DNA of 64,000 bases from the NCBI GenBank assembly GCA_037783545.1, contig JBBELK010000636.1, positions 124,001 through 188,000 of the forward strand, in the 5' to 3' direction. The notes under the pieces are model-generated. The model was not told where the DNA came from. It was given only the letters and a program-made list of their open reading frames with translations, and did not search any database. This DNA comes from Henricia sp. BOLD:AAB3569 (taxonomy: Eukaryota > Echinodermata > Asteroidea > Spinulosida > Echinasteridae). The translations under genes and the position numbers were made by a program. This document shows, piece after piece, positions 47,601 through 50,371 of the stretch (position 1 is its first letter; each line of letters opens with the position of its first letter).

Positions 47601-48953
47601 TATTTCTGCATGGGTCGGTGGCCATGGAGACCTCCCTGATGCAATGTGCGCTGAAGTGTCTGCCTGGATATCGCCAAGGCTGTTCTGGAGACCCTTCATG
47701 CGGGGATTGTTGCTGGCTTCTCGTCACACTTTTCTTGCGAGACGAGGTGACGCCTTCGACTTACGACCACGCCCTTTAAGGTTTCTCACTGTGTTAAACT
47801 CCTTGTACTTCCCAATTATGCTCTGAACGGTGTATACTGGCCTTGTAGCCTTTCCCTTCTTTGTGGCCATTGACAATAGTTCTCTTCTTTGCCATGTTGA
47901 CAAGAAACCGAGAATGAAGGCATCAACTCTCCTCTGTGCTATTCTATTCTTTGATTTAAATTGAATTCAATAGATATGTTAATGATTCAAATCTTATGCA
48001 AACATGTTAGGATAATTATTGTGGAACAACAAAAAGGAATCGCTGGAATGTTAAAACCAGGTGCATTATCACACAAAAATGCCTAAATGCTGAAATTTTG
48101 TAAGGGGTATGAATAATTTTGAACAGGCACAAAAAGCAAATCTGGACATTGCTTTTGTTATGCAAATGTGCTGAGCCAAAAACATGTGGTCTTGGGCAAG
48201 GCAACTAACTGTCCTAGGATACAGTGAAAGTTCCTTCACAATAGTTTTTGGGAGTGAGGAAATTTGAAAAATGTTAGATTTTTTAAAGGGTATGAATAAT
48301 TTTAAGCACATCTGTACATCACGCGAGTTCACTGACATCTTGCAGCATCTCATGGCCTACTCTTGCATATCATGCGACATTGTTGTAAACAAAATCTTCA
48401 AAAATTAAGAAATCTTAAGAAGGATTATGTAACAAGTGGCCTAATTGGCTACAGCCTTTAGACACCATGATAGGAGTTAGTGAATAGAATCCCTGTCTCG
48501 GATTCAAGTCTCACTTGAGTCAAAGTAAACCCTTTAAAAAGGTCTGACGGGACAATGCACTCAACCTTTAGCCGAAAAGTGTATGGTTTATGGCCTGGTG
48601 AGAGCAACCGCATTGTCCTCGGACAAGACACGTTAAAGGAGTACACCAAAGAAGCAAAGGTCATTTTGAATAAGAAATATGACCCATAGAAAAGTGGATA
48701 CAAACTAAGCAAAGAATTGTAATTGCAAGCGCCGCCTGTTTATCCGAGAACTATATGTAGAGCTTTTTCATGTAGTGGTCAAAAGAAACTTGGGATTGTG
48801 AAACTTTTTAATGACAAGTAATTTTTGTTTCTTTGACCAGCGCCCTGCATAGAGAATTCCCATTGGTGCTCTGCAAACTTGGCACCCCTATGCCAGGAGG
48901 TTCCAGCCATCTTGGAGAATTGCCCAGTCATGTGTGGTATATGCACTATATGA
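4979..48953 (+). CDS. Secreted CAP / EGF / Ser-Thr-rich repeat / ShK multidomain protein (12-exon gene, joined CDS)
   Basis: I assembled this gene by hand. Exons: 4979-5206, 15539-15769, 23195-23316, 27899-28137, 29398-29499, 30018-33194, 41012-41140, 43683-43781, 44442-44540, 45733-45858, 46411-46503, 48841-48953. The phases are consistent at every junction and total 4758 nt, about 1585 residues plus stop. All introns are GT-AG except intron 5, which is GC-AG. Domain order: signal peptide, CAP/SCP domain (about residues 25-225), cysteine-rich hinge and EGF-like units (about 225-307), calcium-binding-type EGF, ~900-residue STTAE repeat (about 365-1275), then EGF-like and ShK-like modules to the end. 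It is predicted to be extracellular. Known CAP proteins include CRISP and GLIPR families; CAP with EGF and ShK is an invertebrate-type architecture. The biological role is unknown. Alternative or missed small exons cannot be excluded. Confidence 0.85.
5207..5542 (+). other. Start of intron 1, nothing recognised
   Basis: AT-rich intronic sequence with no repeat partner that I recognise in the window. The foldback structure begins just after it. Confidence 0.5.
5581..5963. mobile_element. Small MITE nested in the left foldback arm
   Basis: The ends are inverted: TATACATTGAACAAGGATT near 5592-5610 faces AATCTTTGTTCAATGTATAC near 5935-5954, and both are bordered by T- or A-runs. The right arm of the foldback lacks this segment, which explains the offset between outer and inner arm matches. 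Non-coding. Confidence 0.6.
6640..7945 (-). pseudogene. 5'-truncated non-LTR retrotransposon, RT C-terminal part
   Basis: Reading the minus strand from about 7945 to 6770 gives LINE-type C-terminal RT sequence. There is a thumb-like region (FDYCKLWHLTVNSSKSK; YLGVKLNYNG), then LLYGCEIW, then a cysteine motif (ICPLCNSH followed by CDEFHYVLVCP) common downstream of the RT in LINEs. In-frame stops split it, for example after NGLFNT. The RT catalytic core (YADD) is absent, so the copy is 5'-truncated. The whole 6079-7948 segment is missing from the opposite foldback arm and is flanked by GGAAGTC-like heptamers, consistent with insertion. I recognise nothing in 6079-6640. Confidence 0.8.
11300..11350. 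repeat. 50-bp repeat shared with 17813-17865 (inverted)
   Basis: AACGTCCCAATGTAAACGTC followed by the CTTTTAGCCTTCTAAAAG block recurs as its reverse complement at 17813-17865. The CTTCTAAAAG block also appears in the outer foldback match at 5543-5578. It is likely part of a dispersed element. Confidence 0.7.
11731..12555. mobile_element. TTAA-flanked non-autonomous DNA element
   Basis: The left end reads AGGTACACACCGGCC after TTAA (11727-11730). The right end reads GCCAGTGTCCCT before TTAA (12556-12559). A TTAA duplication is characteristic of piggyBac and some Kolobok-type elements. About 150 bp of the left end and 220 bp of the right end recur in inverted orientation at 63780-63964 and 60212-60430. 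The interior has a hairpin around 12375-12422 (CACGTGACTTTT facing AAAAGTCACGTG). No transposase. Confidence 0.8.
12560..13211. other. Intron 1 sequence, nothing recognised
   Basis: No gene, repeat partner or RNA structure was recognised between the TTAA element and the following inverted repeat. Confidence 0.45.
13212..13577. mobile_element. Palindromic MITE-like inverted repeat
   Basis: GTGCTCAACAAGTAC at 13212 is the reverse complement of the end at 13563-13577. Further paired blocks follow inward: CTACTGAAAAGCG with CGCTTTTCAGTAG, and GCGTCGCACTATGGGC with GCCCATAGTGCGACGC. The arms are about 160 bp and imperfect. Non-coding. Confidence 0.75.
13666..14588. mobile_element. TIR element with GTCACTCGCATTTC motif copies
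   Basis: ATATGGGCTATTCCA at 13666-13680 faces TGGAATTGCCCATAT at 14574-14588. Inside, GTCACTCGCATTTC-like motifs recur at about 13684, 13852, 14039 and 14051. The open frame from 13552 that crosses it has no recognisable domain and is probably accidental. Confidence 0.55.
14589..15164. other. Intron 1 sequence, nothing recognised
   Basis: AT-rich intronic sequence. I see no gene or repeat partner. Confidence 0.45.
15165..15440. repeat. Dispersed repeat, copy 1 (partner 52035-52290)
   Basis: This block and 52035-52290 align in the same orientation over about 260 bp. Shared words include TATTTTCAAGGA, TTTTGTAAACTAATTT and CCACATCCAAATTG. The copies are diverged and carry indels. I do not recognise the family. 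Confidence 0.75.
15539..15769 (+). CDS. Exon 2: central CAP domain
   Basis: The acceptor TTTTCCTGTAG precedes the exon and the donor CTGGTAGGT follows; both ends are phase 0, 77 codons. It begins TWGSDLTESAFLSMTSCIFE, matching the CAP helix usually written MxWDxxLAxxAxxWAxxCxFEH; the histidine after FE is Leu. The DEWYTLGNYYDF segment corresponds to the W-Y-E helix but lacks its Glu. The exon ends at the strand normally reading CGHYTQ, here CRIYKL. Confidence 0.85.
15770..17812 (+). other. Intron 2, first part; microsatellite and hairpin only
   Basis: A TAA/ATA run lies near 16346-16367, directly followed by a GGCGCAAAGCATCTAG segment resembling the dispersed repeat at 25085 and 44880. A hairpin (AAGATCTCCC facing GGGAGATCTT) is at about 16408-16449. 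A partial inverted pair at about 17530-17640 (CAAGTCTGTAACTAGA facing TCTAGTTACAGACTTG) may be a small MITE. No exon with CAP homology was found. Confidence 0.5.
17865..20830 (+). pseudogene. RTE-type LINE reverse transcriptase, split by a foldback insertion
   Basis: From 17865 to 18122 the + strand encodes an RT entry region ending AAIKKMKMWRPTG, matching the LINE motif AIKKMKNGKATGPD. The reading resumes at 19932 as RKLLGRRGASILEELFNHVL. Further blocks follow with stops and frameshifts: STEDAIHAA, an AFDRLPRDLIWHV block (RT domain A, normally KAFDRVPR) and INVGVHQGLALSPL (domain B, normally GVHQGSALSPLLF). The FADD box is not clear; GTKKTPPIAFPRTLHHADG at about 20437 occupies its place. Decay is extensive and the element is 5'-truncated. 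The break coincides exactly with the foldback insertion. Confidence 0.85.
18127..19927. mobile_element. TTAA-inserted foldback element inside the RTE LINE
   Basis: Perfect 14-bp ends, GCCCCAGTCACACC and GGTGTGACTGGGGC, are each bordered by TTAA (18123-18126 and 19928-19931). Removing the element and one TTAA restores a continuous LINE reading frame. The interior is a nested palindrome. Block 18127-18540 is inverted at about 19370-19745, block 18530-18730 at about 18905-19095, and block 18730-18900 at about 19745-19927. Internal AGTCACACC ends near 18735 and 19736 suggest at least one insertion of a related unit. The arms consist of short GGACCCAACACGAAC-like repeats. No transposase. Confidence 0.88.
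20831..21640 (+). other. Intron 2, ACTCGC-rich inverted repeat then nothing recognised
   Basis: From about 20800 to 21100 short ACTCGC/GCGAGT words alternate on both strands, with a hairpin AAGTTTTGAACATGTTCAAAACTT around 20876-20899, suggesting a decayed MITE. From 21115 to 21640 I see nothing. Confidence 0.4.
21641..21847. mobile_element. ~207-bp MITE
   Basis: TAGACCAGTTGCGTGATGTG at 21641 faces ATTACGCAACTGGTCTA ending at 21847, and inner blocks CATAAGTCCTAG and CTAGGACTTATG also pair. Non-coding. Confidence 0.75.
21886..21982. repeat. Hairpin repeat
   Basis: CCCCTAGCCCAGGTTAAA near 21890 faces CCAACCTGGGCTAGCC near 21959-21975. It is a small fold-back with a ~60-base loop. Confidence 0.55.
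21983..23194 (+). other. Intron 2, last part; weak inverted repeat, polypyrimidine tract
   Basis: Between about 22700 and 23040 the words AACTTGGCGA and TCGCCAAGT recur in both orientations around GAATTCCGTTTAC/GTGAACGGAATTC, suggesting a decayed MITE. A T-run ending at 23186 with TTCCAG is the exon 3 acceptor. Nothing else was recognised. Confidence 0.45.
23195..23316 (+). CDS. Exon 3: CAP domain C-terminal strands
   Basis: The exon reads LVWYSMTRVGCSRHYC from its first codon. This matches the CAP motif QLVWYSTTxVGCGxxxC nearly exactly. It continues to LYWKCNFEG, the CNYxPxG strand of the family. Entry is phase 0 after TTCCAG. Exit is phase 2 at the donor GTAGGT (23317), and the split codon completes with T from exon 4. 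Confidence 0.85.
23566..23713. repeat. Poly-C tract plus conserved ~45-bp module (copy 1)
   Basis: A ~100-base C-rich run with scattered A and T is followed by ACATCTCTCTAAAAGTTGGA and CTGAAACCGAGGATTCTT. The same C-run plus module recurs at 28951-29056 in the same orientation, also in an intron of this gene. Confidence 0.85.
24150..25930 (+). pseudogene. Decayed LINE with endonuclease and RT remnants
   Basis: On the + strand, VLGDFNTLSGSERSCFE and GTVNDNSICR resemble the exonuclease-endonuclease-phosphatase (APE-type) domain of LINEs. Downstream, VPADWNNGIIIPFYK matches the RT entry motif. YVDIKAAFESVDRSQSW matches RT domain A (DFKAAFDSVDR) and FTDPLYADNTVLFTDD matches the YADD region with the second Asp changed to Asn. 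The fragments occur in different frames with stops, so it is dead. A microsatellite-associated repeat lies inside at 25085-25155. Confidence 0.8.
25085..25158. repeat. Dispersed short repeat (copy 1; partner 44880-44955)
   Basis: A TAA/AAT run leads into a CAATTTTATATAGCG segment and then CAGGGCCTCTAGGCGCTTTA. The same layout recurs at 44880-44955, and a shorter relative lies near 16346. It looks like the conserved end of a short interspersed repeat. Confidence 0.7.
25931..26817 (+). other. Intron 3 sequence, nothing firmly recognised
   Basis: This may include the 3' end of the preceding LINE. No open frame with domain character and no paired repeat was found. Confidence 0.4.
26818..26970. 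repeat. Dispersed repeat, copy 1 (partner 46092-46278)
   Basis: Aligns in the same orientation with 46092-46278. Shared words include TGGTGTTTGTCACCATTACT (TGGTGTTCGTTACCATTGCT in the partner) and AATGGGGCTTTAA-like ends. The family is unknown. Confidence 0.65.
27185..27590. mobile_element. MITE-like element with TTTCCACAGAAC ends
   Basis: GCGAGTTTCCACAGAACCTA at 27185 faces TTGTTCTGTGGAAACACGC ending at 27590. Internal copies of TGTGGAAAC and ATTCCGGGT occur on both strands. It ends about 310 bp before exon 4. Confidence 0.6.
27899..28137 (+). CDS. Exon 4: CAP hinge and first EGF-like module
   Basis: The exon starts GDYTDASVSPYTNGTGNDSC, the CAP C-terminal signature GNYxGxxPYxxGxxC. A cysteine-rich hinge follows (CTQCESGQGWCENRLC), then an EGF-like unit CSGTGVLNETTCVCQCNN ending NNC. 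Acceptor TTTATCAG, donor AGTAAGT, exit in phase 1. Two N-glycosylation sequons (NGT, NET) are visible. Confidence 0.87.
28242..28421 (-). repeat. tRNA-derived SINE-like repeat
   Basis: On the minus strand a pol III A-box-like TGGCCAAGAGGTGAAGGGG is followed by an exact B box, GGTTCAAATCCC, about 50 bases later. Downstream is a non-tRNA body. The spacing and order fit a tRNA-related SINE head. It lies in intron 4. Confidence 0.6.
28638..28747. mobile_element. ~110-bp MITE, copy 1 (partner 50140-50248)
   Basis: GTTGCCATGGTAATTGGGTC faces the CCAATAACCATGGCAAC end. The body, including CACTGGTTTTAGTGTA, recurs in inverted orientation at 50140-50248. It is surrounded on both sides by repeated CCAATTGG words (about 28490-28860). 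Confidence 0.7.
28951..29056. repeat. Poly-C tract plus conserved module (copy 2)
   Basis: Same structure and orientation as 23566-23713: a C-rich run followed by ACATCTCTCTAAAAGTTGGA and CTGAAACCGAGGATTCTT. The 3' flank module is essentially identical in the two copies, so they are recent or conserved. Confidence 0.85.
29057..29397 (+). other. End of intron 4, polypyrimidine tract
   Basis: A long CT-rich stretch (about 29370-29395) ends at CCTGCAG, the exon 5 acceptor. Nothing else recognised. Confidence 0.5.
29398..29499 (+). CDS. Exon 5: EGF-like module, GC donor
   Basis: The exon encodes CNLTCSSTKHLSDDCRCLCN then DGFISIVTTGCC, a short EGF-like unit. Entry and exit are phase 1, 34 codons. 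No GT donor keeps the frame here. The boundary AAG|GCAAGT matches the GC-AG intron donor consensus and joins in frame to exon 6. Confidence 0.8.
29502..30017 (+). other. Intron 5 (GC-AG), nothing recognised
   Basis: 516-base intron running from GCAAGT at 29500 to AATGCAG at 30017. No repeat was recognised. Confidence 0.6.
30018..33194 (+). CDS. Exon 6: cbEGF, giant STTAE mucin-like repeat, EGF
   Basis: This 3177-base exon (1059 codons, phase 1 to 1) starts with a calcium-binding-type EGF (DLDECLTSTHGCEHNC then GSYYCECLPGYY). It then runs for about 900 residues as ESTTAESTTAE-type repeats with interspersed ESVSAE and ELVSEE units. The basic period is 15 bp (one STTAE). Clusters of pure units lie at about 30830-30990, 31640-31720, 32270-32390 and 32690-32820. 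It closes with a non-repeat Thr-rich tail and an EGF-like unit (CSGNATLDVLTCSCECSSGF). Composition suggests a heavily O-glycosylated, acidic, extended spacer, as in mucins; that is inference. The donor is AAG|GTAAAG. Confidence 0.88.
30190..32920 (+). repeat. 15-bp coding minisatellite with ~0.8-kb segmental duplication
   Basis: The unit GAGTCTACCACAGCG and variants code for ESTTA. Beyond the unit, a stretch of roughly 650-750 bp from about 30530 recurs about 807 bp downstream, from about 31340, with the same order of rare variants (KSTTIE, DELVSEE, AGSTTAE). The two copies differ in the number of pure units, indicating later expansion or contraction. Confidence 0.88.
33204..33233. repeat. 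Poly-C tract just after the exon 6 donor
   Basis: A C-run begins within 10 bases of the exon 6 splice donor. It lacks the ACATCTCTC module of the other poly-C repeats. Confidence 0.7.
33381..34392. mobile_element. Foldback element in intron 6, ~1.0 kb
   Basis: The ends TTAGTTATCCCACGAGCGC (33381) and the complementary GCGCTCGTGGGATAACTAA (ending 34392) face each other. Inner blocks also pair: 33405-33500 with 34310-34392, and 33605-33680 with 34198-34270. A near-perfect hairpin sits off-centre at 34097-34196. No transposase; non-autonomous. Confidence 0.8.
34097..34196. repeat. 100-bp near-perfect hairpin
   Basis: CACACTGTTGGTTGCCATGG starts the left arm and its exact complement ends the right arm. 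The ~50-base arms differ at one paired position and have almost no loop. It lies within the foldback element. Confidence 0.85.
35160..36020 (-). pseudogene. Unknown TE-borne protein with DTD motif, left copy
   Basis: The minus strand reads SVSNKRRLQKLMCNYLTDLA and VYSVGSHCTNMSTQQAMENY, then DAADTDTYVAAAFIS. Next come MADCIVQLHCMTDSDVNSGF, GKGKRSVYDRVAKSP and FTRHVMYGDKKSS, then LGHGWELMGGHCRPVRHTRP. Several stops and frameshifts break it. This copy extends further N-terminally than the right copy because it includes the single-copy centre. I recognise this as a protein family seen as uncharacterised, multi-copy predictions in marine invertebrate genomes, but I cannot name it. The acidic-residue motif (VVIDAADTD) is reminiscent of PIN/5'-nuclease-like folds; that is speculation. 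Confidence 0.7.
36245..37146 (+). pseudogene. Unknown TE-borne protein with DTD motif, right copy
   Basis: The + strand encodes the same family as the inverted copy at 35160-36020: IGPVVIDAADTDAFVAAAFI in one frame, then an uninterrupted block to 36928 with MADCIVQLHCMTGCDANSGF, YGKGKKSVYDRVAKS, RHVMYGDKKSSTMAEARAAK and PLGYGWELVGGH. A stop follows at 36926-36928. The expected C-terminal tail continues in another frame as an acidic Ser/Glu/Asp-rich stretch (EKSDEEESEVDESEKDESKE) ending at a TAA at 37144-37146. At least two frame changes and a stop make it a pseudogene, but the central 130 residues are open and well preserved. Confidence 0.7.
38738..38842. repeat. Poly-C tract followed by (AC)n microsatellite
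   Basis: A ~70-base C-run with a few interruptions grades into ACACAC to about 38840, 45 bases beyond the end of the palindromic element. Confidence 0.9.
38843..39255 (+). other. Intron 6 sequence, nothing recognised
   Basis: No gene or paired repeat recognised. Confidence 0.4.
39256..39375 (+). pseudogene. Possible THAP-domain fragment
   Basis: The frame from 39256 begins MPSSCVVVCFTRHHEKKEQK followed by LRSFFITKREK. It resembles the start of THAP zinc fingers (MPxxCxxxxCxxR...F..FPK), including the first cysteine pair, although the spacing between the cysteines is short. The later Cys/His and AVPTIF box are not visible in frame. THAP domains occur in host regulators and in P-element-type transposases. 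A remnant of a DNA transposon in the intron is most likely. Similarity is weak. Confidence 0.35.
40005..40246. repeat. Palindromic GGTTCTCAAACC repeats with short TTAGGG run
   Basis: GGTTCTCAAACCTATATAGG and its complement alternate five or more times. Around 40081-40100 a TTAGGGTTAGGGTTAGGG run is embedded. The array is self-complementary throughout. Interstitial, not a chromosome end, since exons continue on both sides. Confidence 0.85.
40597..40838. mobile_element. ~240-bp MITE
   Basis: AGGGCTATATTCACACTAAG at the left faces GCTCGGTGTGAATCCCCGCC at the right. Inner blocks TAAATTTGACGCGCG and GTGCGTCAAATTTTACGCG also pair. It ends about 170 bp before exon 7. Confidence 0.65.
41012..41140 (+). 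CDS. Exon 7: calcium-binding EGF module
   Basis: The exon encodes DVNECDEEIDLCDHNCTNTH and GSYNCSCESNYTLRTDGRSC, a complete cbEGF with the N-terminal DxxEC calcium signature and six cysteines. 43 codons, phase 1 to 1. Acceptor ATATATAG, donor GTGGTAAGC. Confidence 0.9.
41141..42159 (+). other. Intron 7, first part, nothing recognised
   Basis: AT-rich intron. The words CACTTGCGAG(A/C)AGACG recur near 41402 and 41499, a short direct repeat. No other structure was identified. Confidence 0.4.
42318..42446 (-). repeat. tRNA-derived SINE-like repeat, copy A
   Basis: The minus strand reads TAACTCAGCATCTGCCTGG (A-box-like) and, about 25 bases later, GGTTAAAATCC (B-box-like), then CATATGATTTTTTCTTATCT. 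The 3' part repeats at 42557-42650. Probably a tRNA-related SINE in intron 7. Confidence 0.55.
42540..42655 (-). repeat. tRNA-derived SINE-like repeat, copy B
   Basis: Direct repeat of 42318-42412, with minus-strand CGGGTTCAAATCTC as the B box and the same GGCCATATGATTTT body. The A-box part is missing or diverged. Confidence 0.5.
43153..43620. mobile_element. ~470-bp MITE just upstream of exon 8
   Basis: CCGGTATACACTGGCACT at the left faces AGTGCCAGTGTATACCAGG at the right. Inner words GACTTAACTCAACTG and TTGAGTTAAGGTGAGTC pair as well. The right end lies 62 bases before the exon 8 acceptor, so the element supplies part of the region where a branch point would sit. Confidence 0.75.
43683..43781 (+). 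CDS. Exon 8: EGF-like module
   Basis: The exon encodes CNGSGLLDSNTCECHCASGY then EGPTCS. 33 codons, phase 1 to 1, acceptor CCCATAG and donor GCGGTAATT. The pattern CxCxC(x)nGYxGPxC is a compact EGF-like unit like those on exons 4 and 11. Confidence 0.85.
43782..44441 (+). other. Intron 8, nothing recognised
   Basis: Contains a T-rich tract immediately before the acceptor TTTTTTTGCAG at 44441. No repeat partner recognised. Confidence 0.5.
44442..44540 (+). CDS. Exon 9: ShK-like module
   Basis: The exon encodes DECSLNNTDCWPTYNETRVE then CPRYCFEC. Spacing (C-x6-C...C-x3-C-x2-C) matches ShK domains except that one of the usual six cysteines is absent. Two N-glycosylation sequons (NNT, NET). 33 codons, phase 1 to 1. 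Confidence 0.78.
44594..44820. mobile_element. Small inverted-repeat element containing poly-C
   Basis: CATATGCAGCACGATATGTGG at 44594 faces CCACATATCGTGCTGGGTAT ending near 44820. A ~40-base C-run (44625-44664) sits near the left arm. It starts 54 bases after exon 9. Confidence 0.6.
44880..44955. repeat. Dispersed short repeat (copy 2; partner 25085-25158)
   Basis: ATAATAATGG leads to AGTGCCAGGGGCCTCTAGAC and GCTTTACA, matching 25085-25158 in the same orientation. Confidence 0.7.
45392..45645. repeat. 19-bp minisatellite, about 13 copies
   Basis: The unit CTTCATCCACCCTGGTTTA is tandemly repeated with essentially no variation and no spacers, in intron 9. Because 19 is not a multiple of three, all three frames stay open with the same Pro/His/Leu/Phe-rich pattern; these are not genes. 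The high identity implies recent expansion. Confidence 0.95.
45733..45858 (+). CDS. Exon 10: EGF-like module
   Basis: The exon encodes ACSQSENNCQNNATYAKV then CRCYCVYPWSGITCQ. 42 codons, phase 1 to 1. The closing CxCxC(x)nWSGxxC matches the other EGF-like units. Acceptor AATCCAG, donor AAGGTAATA. It begins 88 bases after the minisatellite. Confidence 0.85.
46092..46278. repeat. Dispersed repeat, copy 2 (partner 26818-26970)
   Basis: Same orientation and word order as 26818-26970, ending in AATGGGGCTTTAA. Confidence 0.65.
46411..46503 (+). CDS. Exon 11: EGF-like module
   Basis: The exon encodes ECNLSCVNGGTLNPSTCSCA then CPRGYKPPDCS. 31 codons, phase 1 to 1. It is closest in pattern to exon 8 and to the end of exon 6. 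Acceptor CATACAG, donor CTGGTAAGC. Confidence 0.87.
46721..48314 (-). mobile_element. Full-length Tc1-like transposon in intron 11
   Basis: The ends CAGATGTGCTCAAAATTATT and the complementary AATAATTTTAAGCACATCTG are each bordered by TA (46719-46720, 48315-48316). A second, internal copy of the AATTATTCATACCC motif lies about 190 bases inside each end (near 46912 and 48102). This is the IR/DR layout of many Tc1-family elements. It is antisense to the host gene. Confidence 0.93.
46830..47895 (-). pseudogene. Tc1-like transposase pseudogene
   Basis: The minus strand begins with MAKKRTIVNG near 47895. It then encodes, in different frames, REARLAFAKAHLD, WSSILWSDETKIELFG (first Asp), GGSIMMWGCFSANG, YQQDNDPKHTAKAVTKW (second Asp) and SPDLNPIENLWRELKTRV (Glu). 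The second Asp and Glu are 34 residues apart, i.e. DD34E. All three catalytic residues remain but at least three frameshifts break the gene, one at the poly-A/T run near 47310-47316. A short duplication (QQDN) precedes the second Asp. Confidence 0.9.
48431..48668 (+). repeat. tRNA-derived SINE-like repeat
   Basis: AGTGGCCTAATTGGCTA (A-box-like) is followed by GGATTCAAGTCTC (B-box-like) about 55 bases on, then a non-tRNA body ending GGACAAGACACGTTAAAGG. It lies between the Tc1-like element and exon 12. Confidence 0.6.
48841..48953 (+). CDS. Exon 12: terminal ShK module and stop
   Basis: The exon encodes APCIENSHWCSANLAPLC then NCPVMCGICTI and TGA at 48951-48953. Six cysteines in ShK order (C-x6-C-x7-C...C-x3-C-x2-C). 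Entry phase 1 after CTTTGACCAG. ShK modules occur in potassium-channel-binding peptides and, more often, as C-terminal modules in secreted enzymes and CAP proteins; no toxin role is implied here. Confidence 0.88.
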
Positions 48954-49965
48954 GCTTCAGCTTTCTAAACGTAACTAATATTTTTGTTTGTGTGCGATGT
49001 TTGTTTGTTTGGTTTTTGTTTAGCCATTTGTCATAATGTCAATACATGTATATTCCTATAAACAGTTTTATACAATGCCCAAGTATATCTTTGTCATTTG
49101 ATCAGAGGATTGACAGGATTTGATGGTTTGAGCATTTGATAGTTGCATCTTAAGGCCTCATTTGCACGAGCCTAACAGTTGTCTGGCGATGTTGGCCGAC
49201 CGAGAGTTGTATGTGGACGCCACTCTAGACAACGCCAAGCATCATCTGACAAGTTGGGCCATATGTAGGAACATGATCGCCATCGCCCAACTTTGCAGCT
49301 TCTTGGACTAATAGCAGAGTAGAACGTCTGTCATGTGAAGGCAGCAGCCAACCGAAATTGAGATTTTGGATCATGTTGAGTCGTGTGGACCAGTGCATCC
49401 ATGTAACGGCATACAAGTTCCAATTTCATGTTAGTCCTTGTTGGCGCTGACAAATGTTGGCTCATGTAGAAAGGCCTTTGGCGGATGCTGTTTAGTGTGG
49501 TTCACAAATGACCATTGAACTTCTTTGTGTAGCCATTCTATTTGTGCGTCTTCCCGTAAAATGCATATAGCCCTATATGCTGTATTAAATTTGGCAATTG
49601 TTGTAATGGGAGGGGTGTCGGGGAATGGGGCCACAAGTTCTATATCATATATTTCAGATGTTCTTCAATCAAATGACAGAGATATCCTCGGACGTTATAT
49701 AAAACGTTTTTCAATCATTCAGTGGGACACAATCATTCAGTGAAAAATTAGAACACTTTCATTGAGATAATCTTTTTTTAAGAAATTATATTTTGATTTT
49801 ATTTTTAGTTGACTAAATTATGCCAAAGTTCAGTTTTGCTGGCTGAATATATTCTTTCGAGTTCTGTTTTATACAAAGAATTATCAGAGTTTTAGTTTTG
49901 TTAATTTCTATATTTTTGCAGTATATTGCCTATTTTTGTTAAAATAAAAATAAATAAATAATAAT
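48954..49965 (+). other. Probable 3' UTR and candidate poly-A signals
   Basis: Overlapping AATAAA hexamers occur in an A-rich run near 49945-49965, about 1 kb after the stop. They are the first convincing poly-A signals I noticed. A MITE-like pair lies within (49152-49480). Confidence 0.35.
49152..49482. mobile_element. Possible MITE
   Basis: AAGGCCTCATTTGCACGAGCC at the left weakly faces GGCTCATGTAGAAAGGCCTTT at the right (about 17 of 21 pair). Internal GTTGGC words recur. Confidence 0.4.
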
Positions 49966-50139
49966 AATTCGGAATTAACTTTTTAAAATGATTGAAGCTG
50001 TATCATCTTGAGAATACATTTTCTAGAGCCTTTAATTCTTGTAGGTACAAATATGTGTGTGACAAATTACCTTGATCATGTCAACGCCATCTGTCTTGTT
50101 TTCCATATAGAGTACTAAAGTGAAAACGTCACTTTGTGT

Positions 50140-50248
50140 GTTACCAAGATTATTGGTATACACTAAAACCAGTGAGTTGTTTCCCTGAACTTAAACAATA
50201 GATGTTTCAGATTACCAGCGAAAGTTTAGACTCGGATGCCCTGGTAAC
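50140..50248. mobile_element. ~110-bp MITE, copy 2 (inverted relative to 28638-28747)
   Basis: GTTACCAAGATTATTGG... faces CCCTGGTAAC, with the internal TACACTAAAACCAGTGA block matching the first copy inverted. Confidence 0.65.
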
Positions 50249-50280
50249 TTTAGTAGTCTCTTATGTGTTGGGTTCTCTCA

Positions 50281-50371
50281 CACTATGAAAAACTAACAAT
50301 GGAAATTGGGCACACACCATTGTTAATAACAATGGTTTGTGCCCAATTTCCATTGTTAGTTGCTCATAGTG
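50281..50371. repeat. 91-bp near-perfect hairpin
   Basis: CACTATGAAAAACTAACAAT and the complementary GTTAGTTGCTCATAGTG ends frame long paired arms (AATGGAAATTGGGCACA with TGTGCCCAATTTCCATT) and a tiny loop in the TTGTTAATAACAA centre. Non-coding. Confidence 0.8.
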
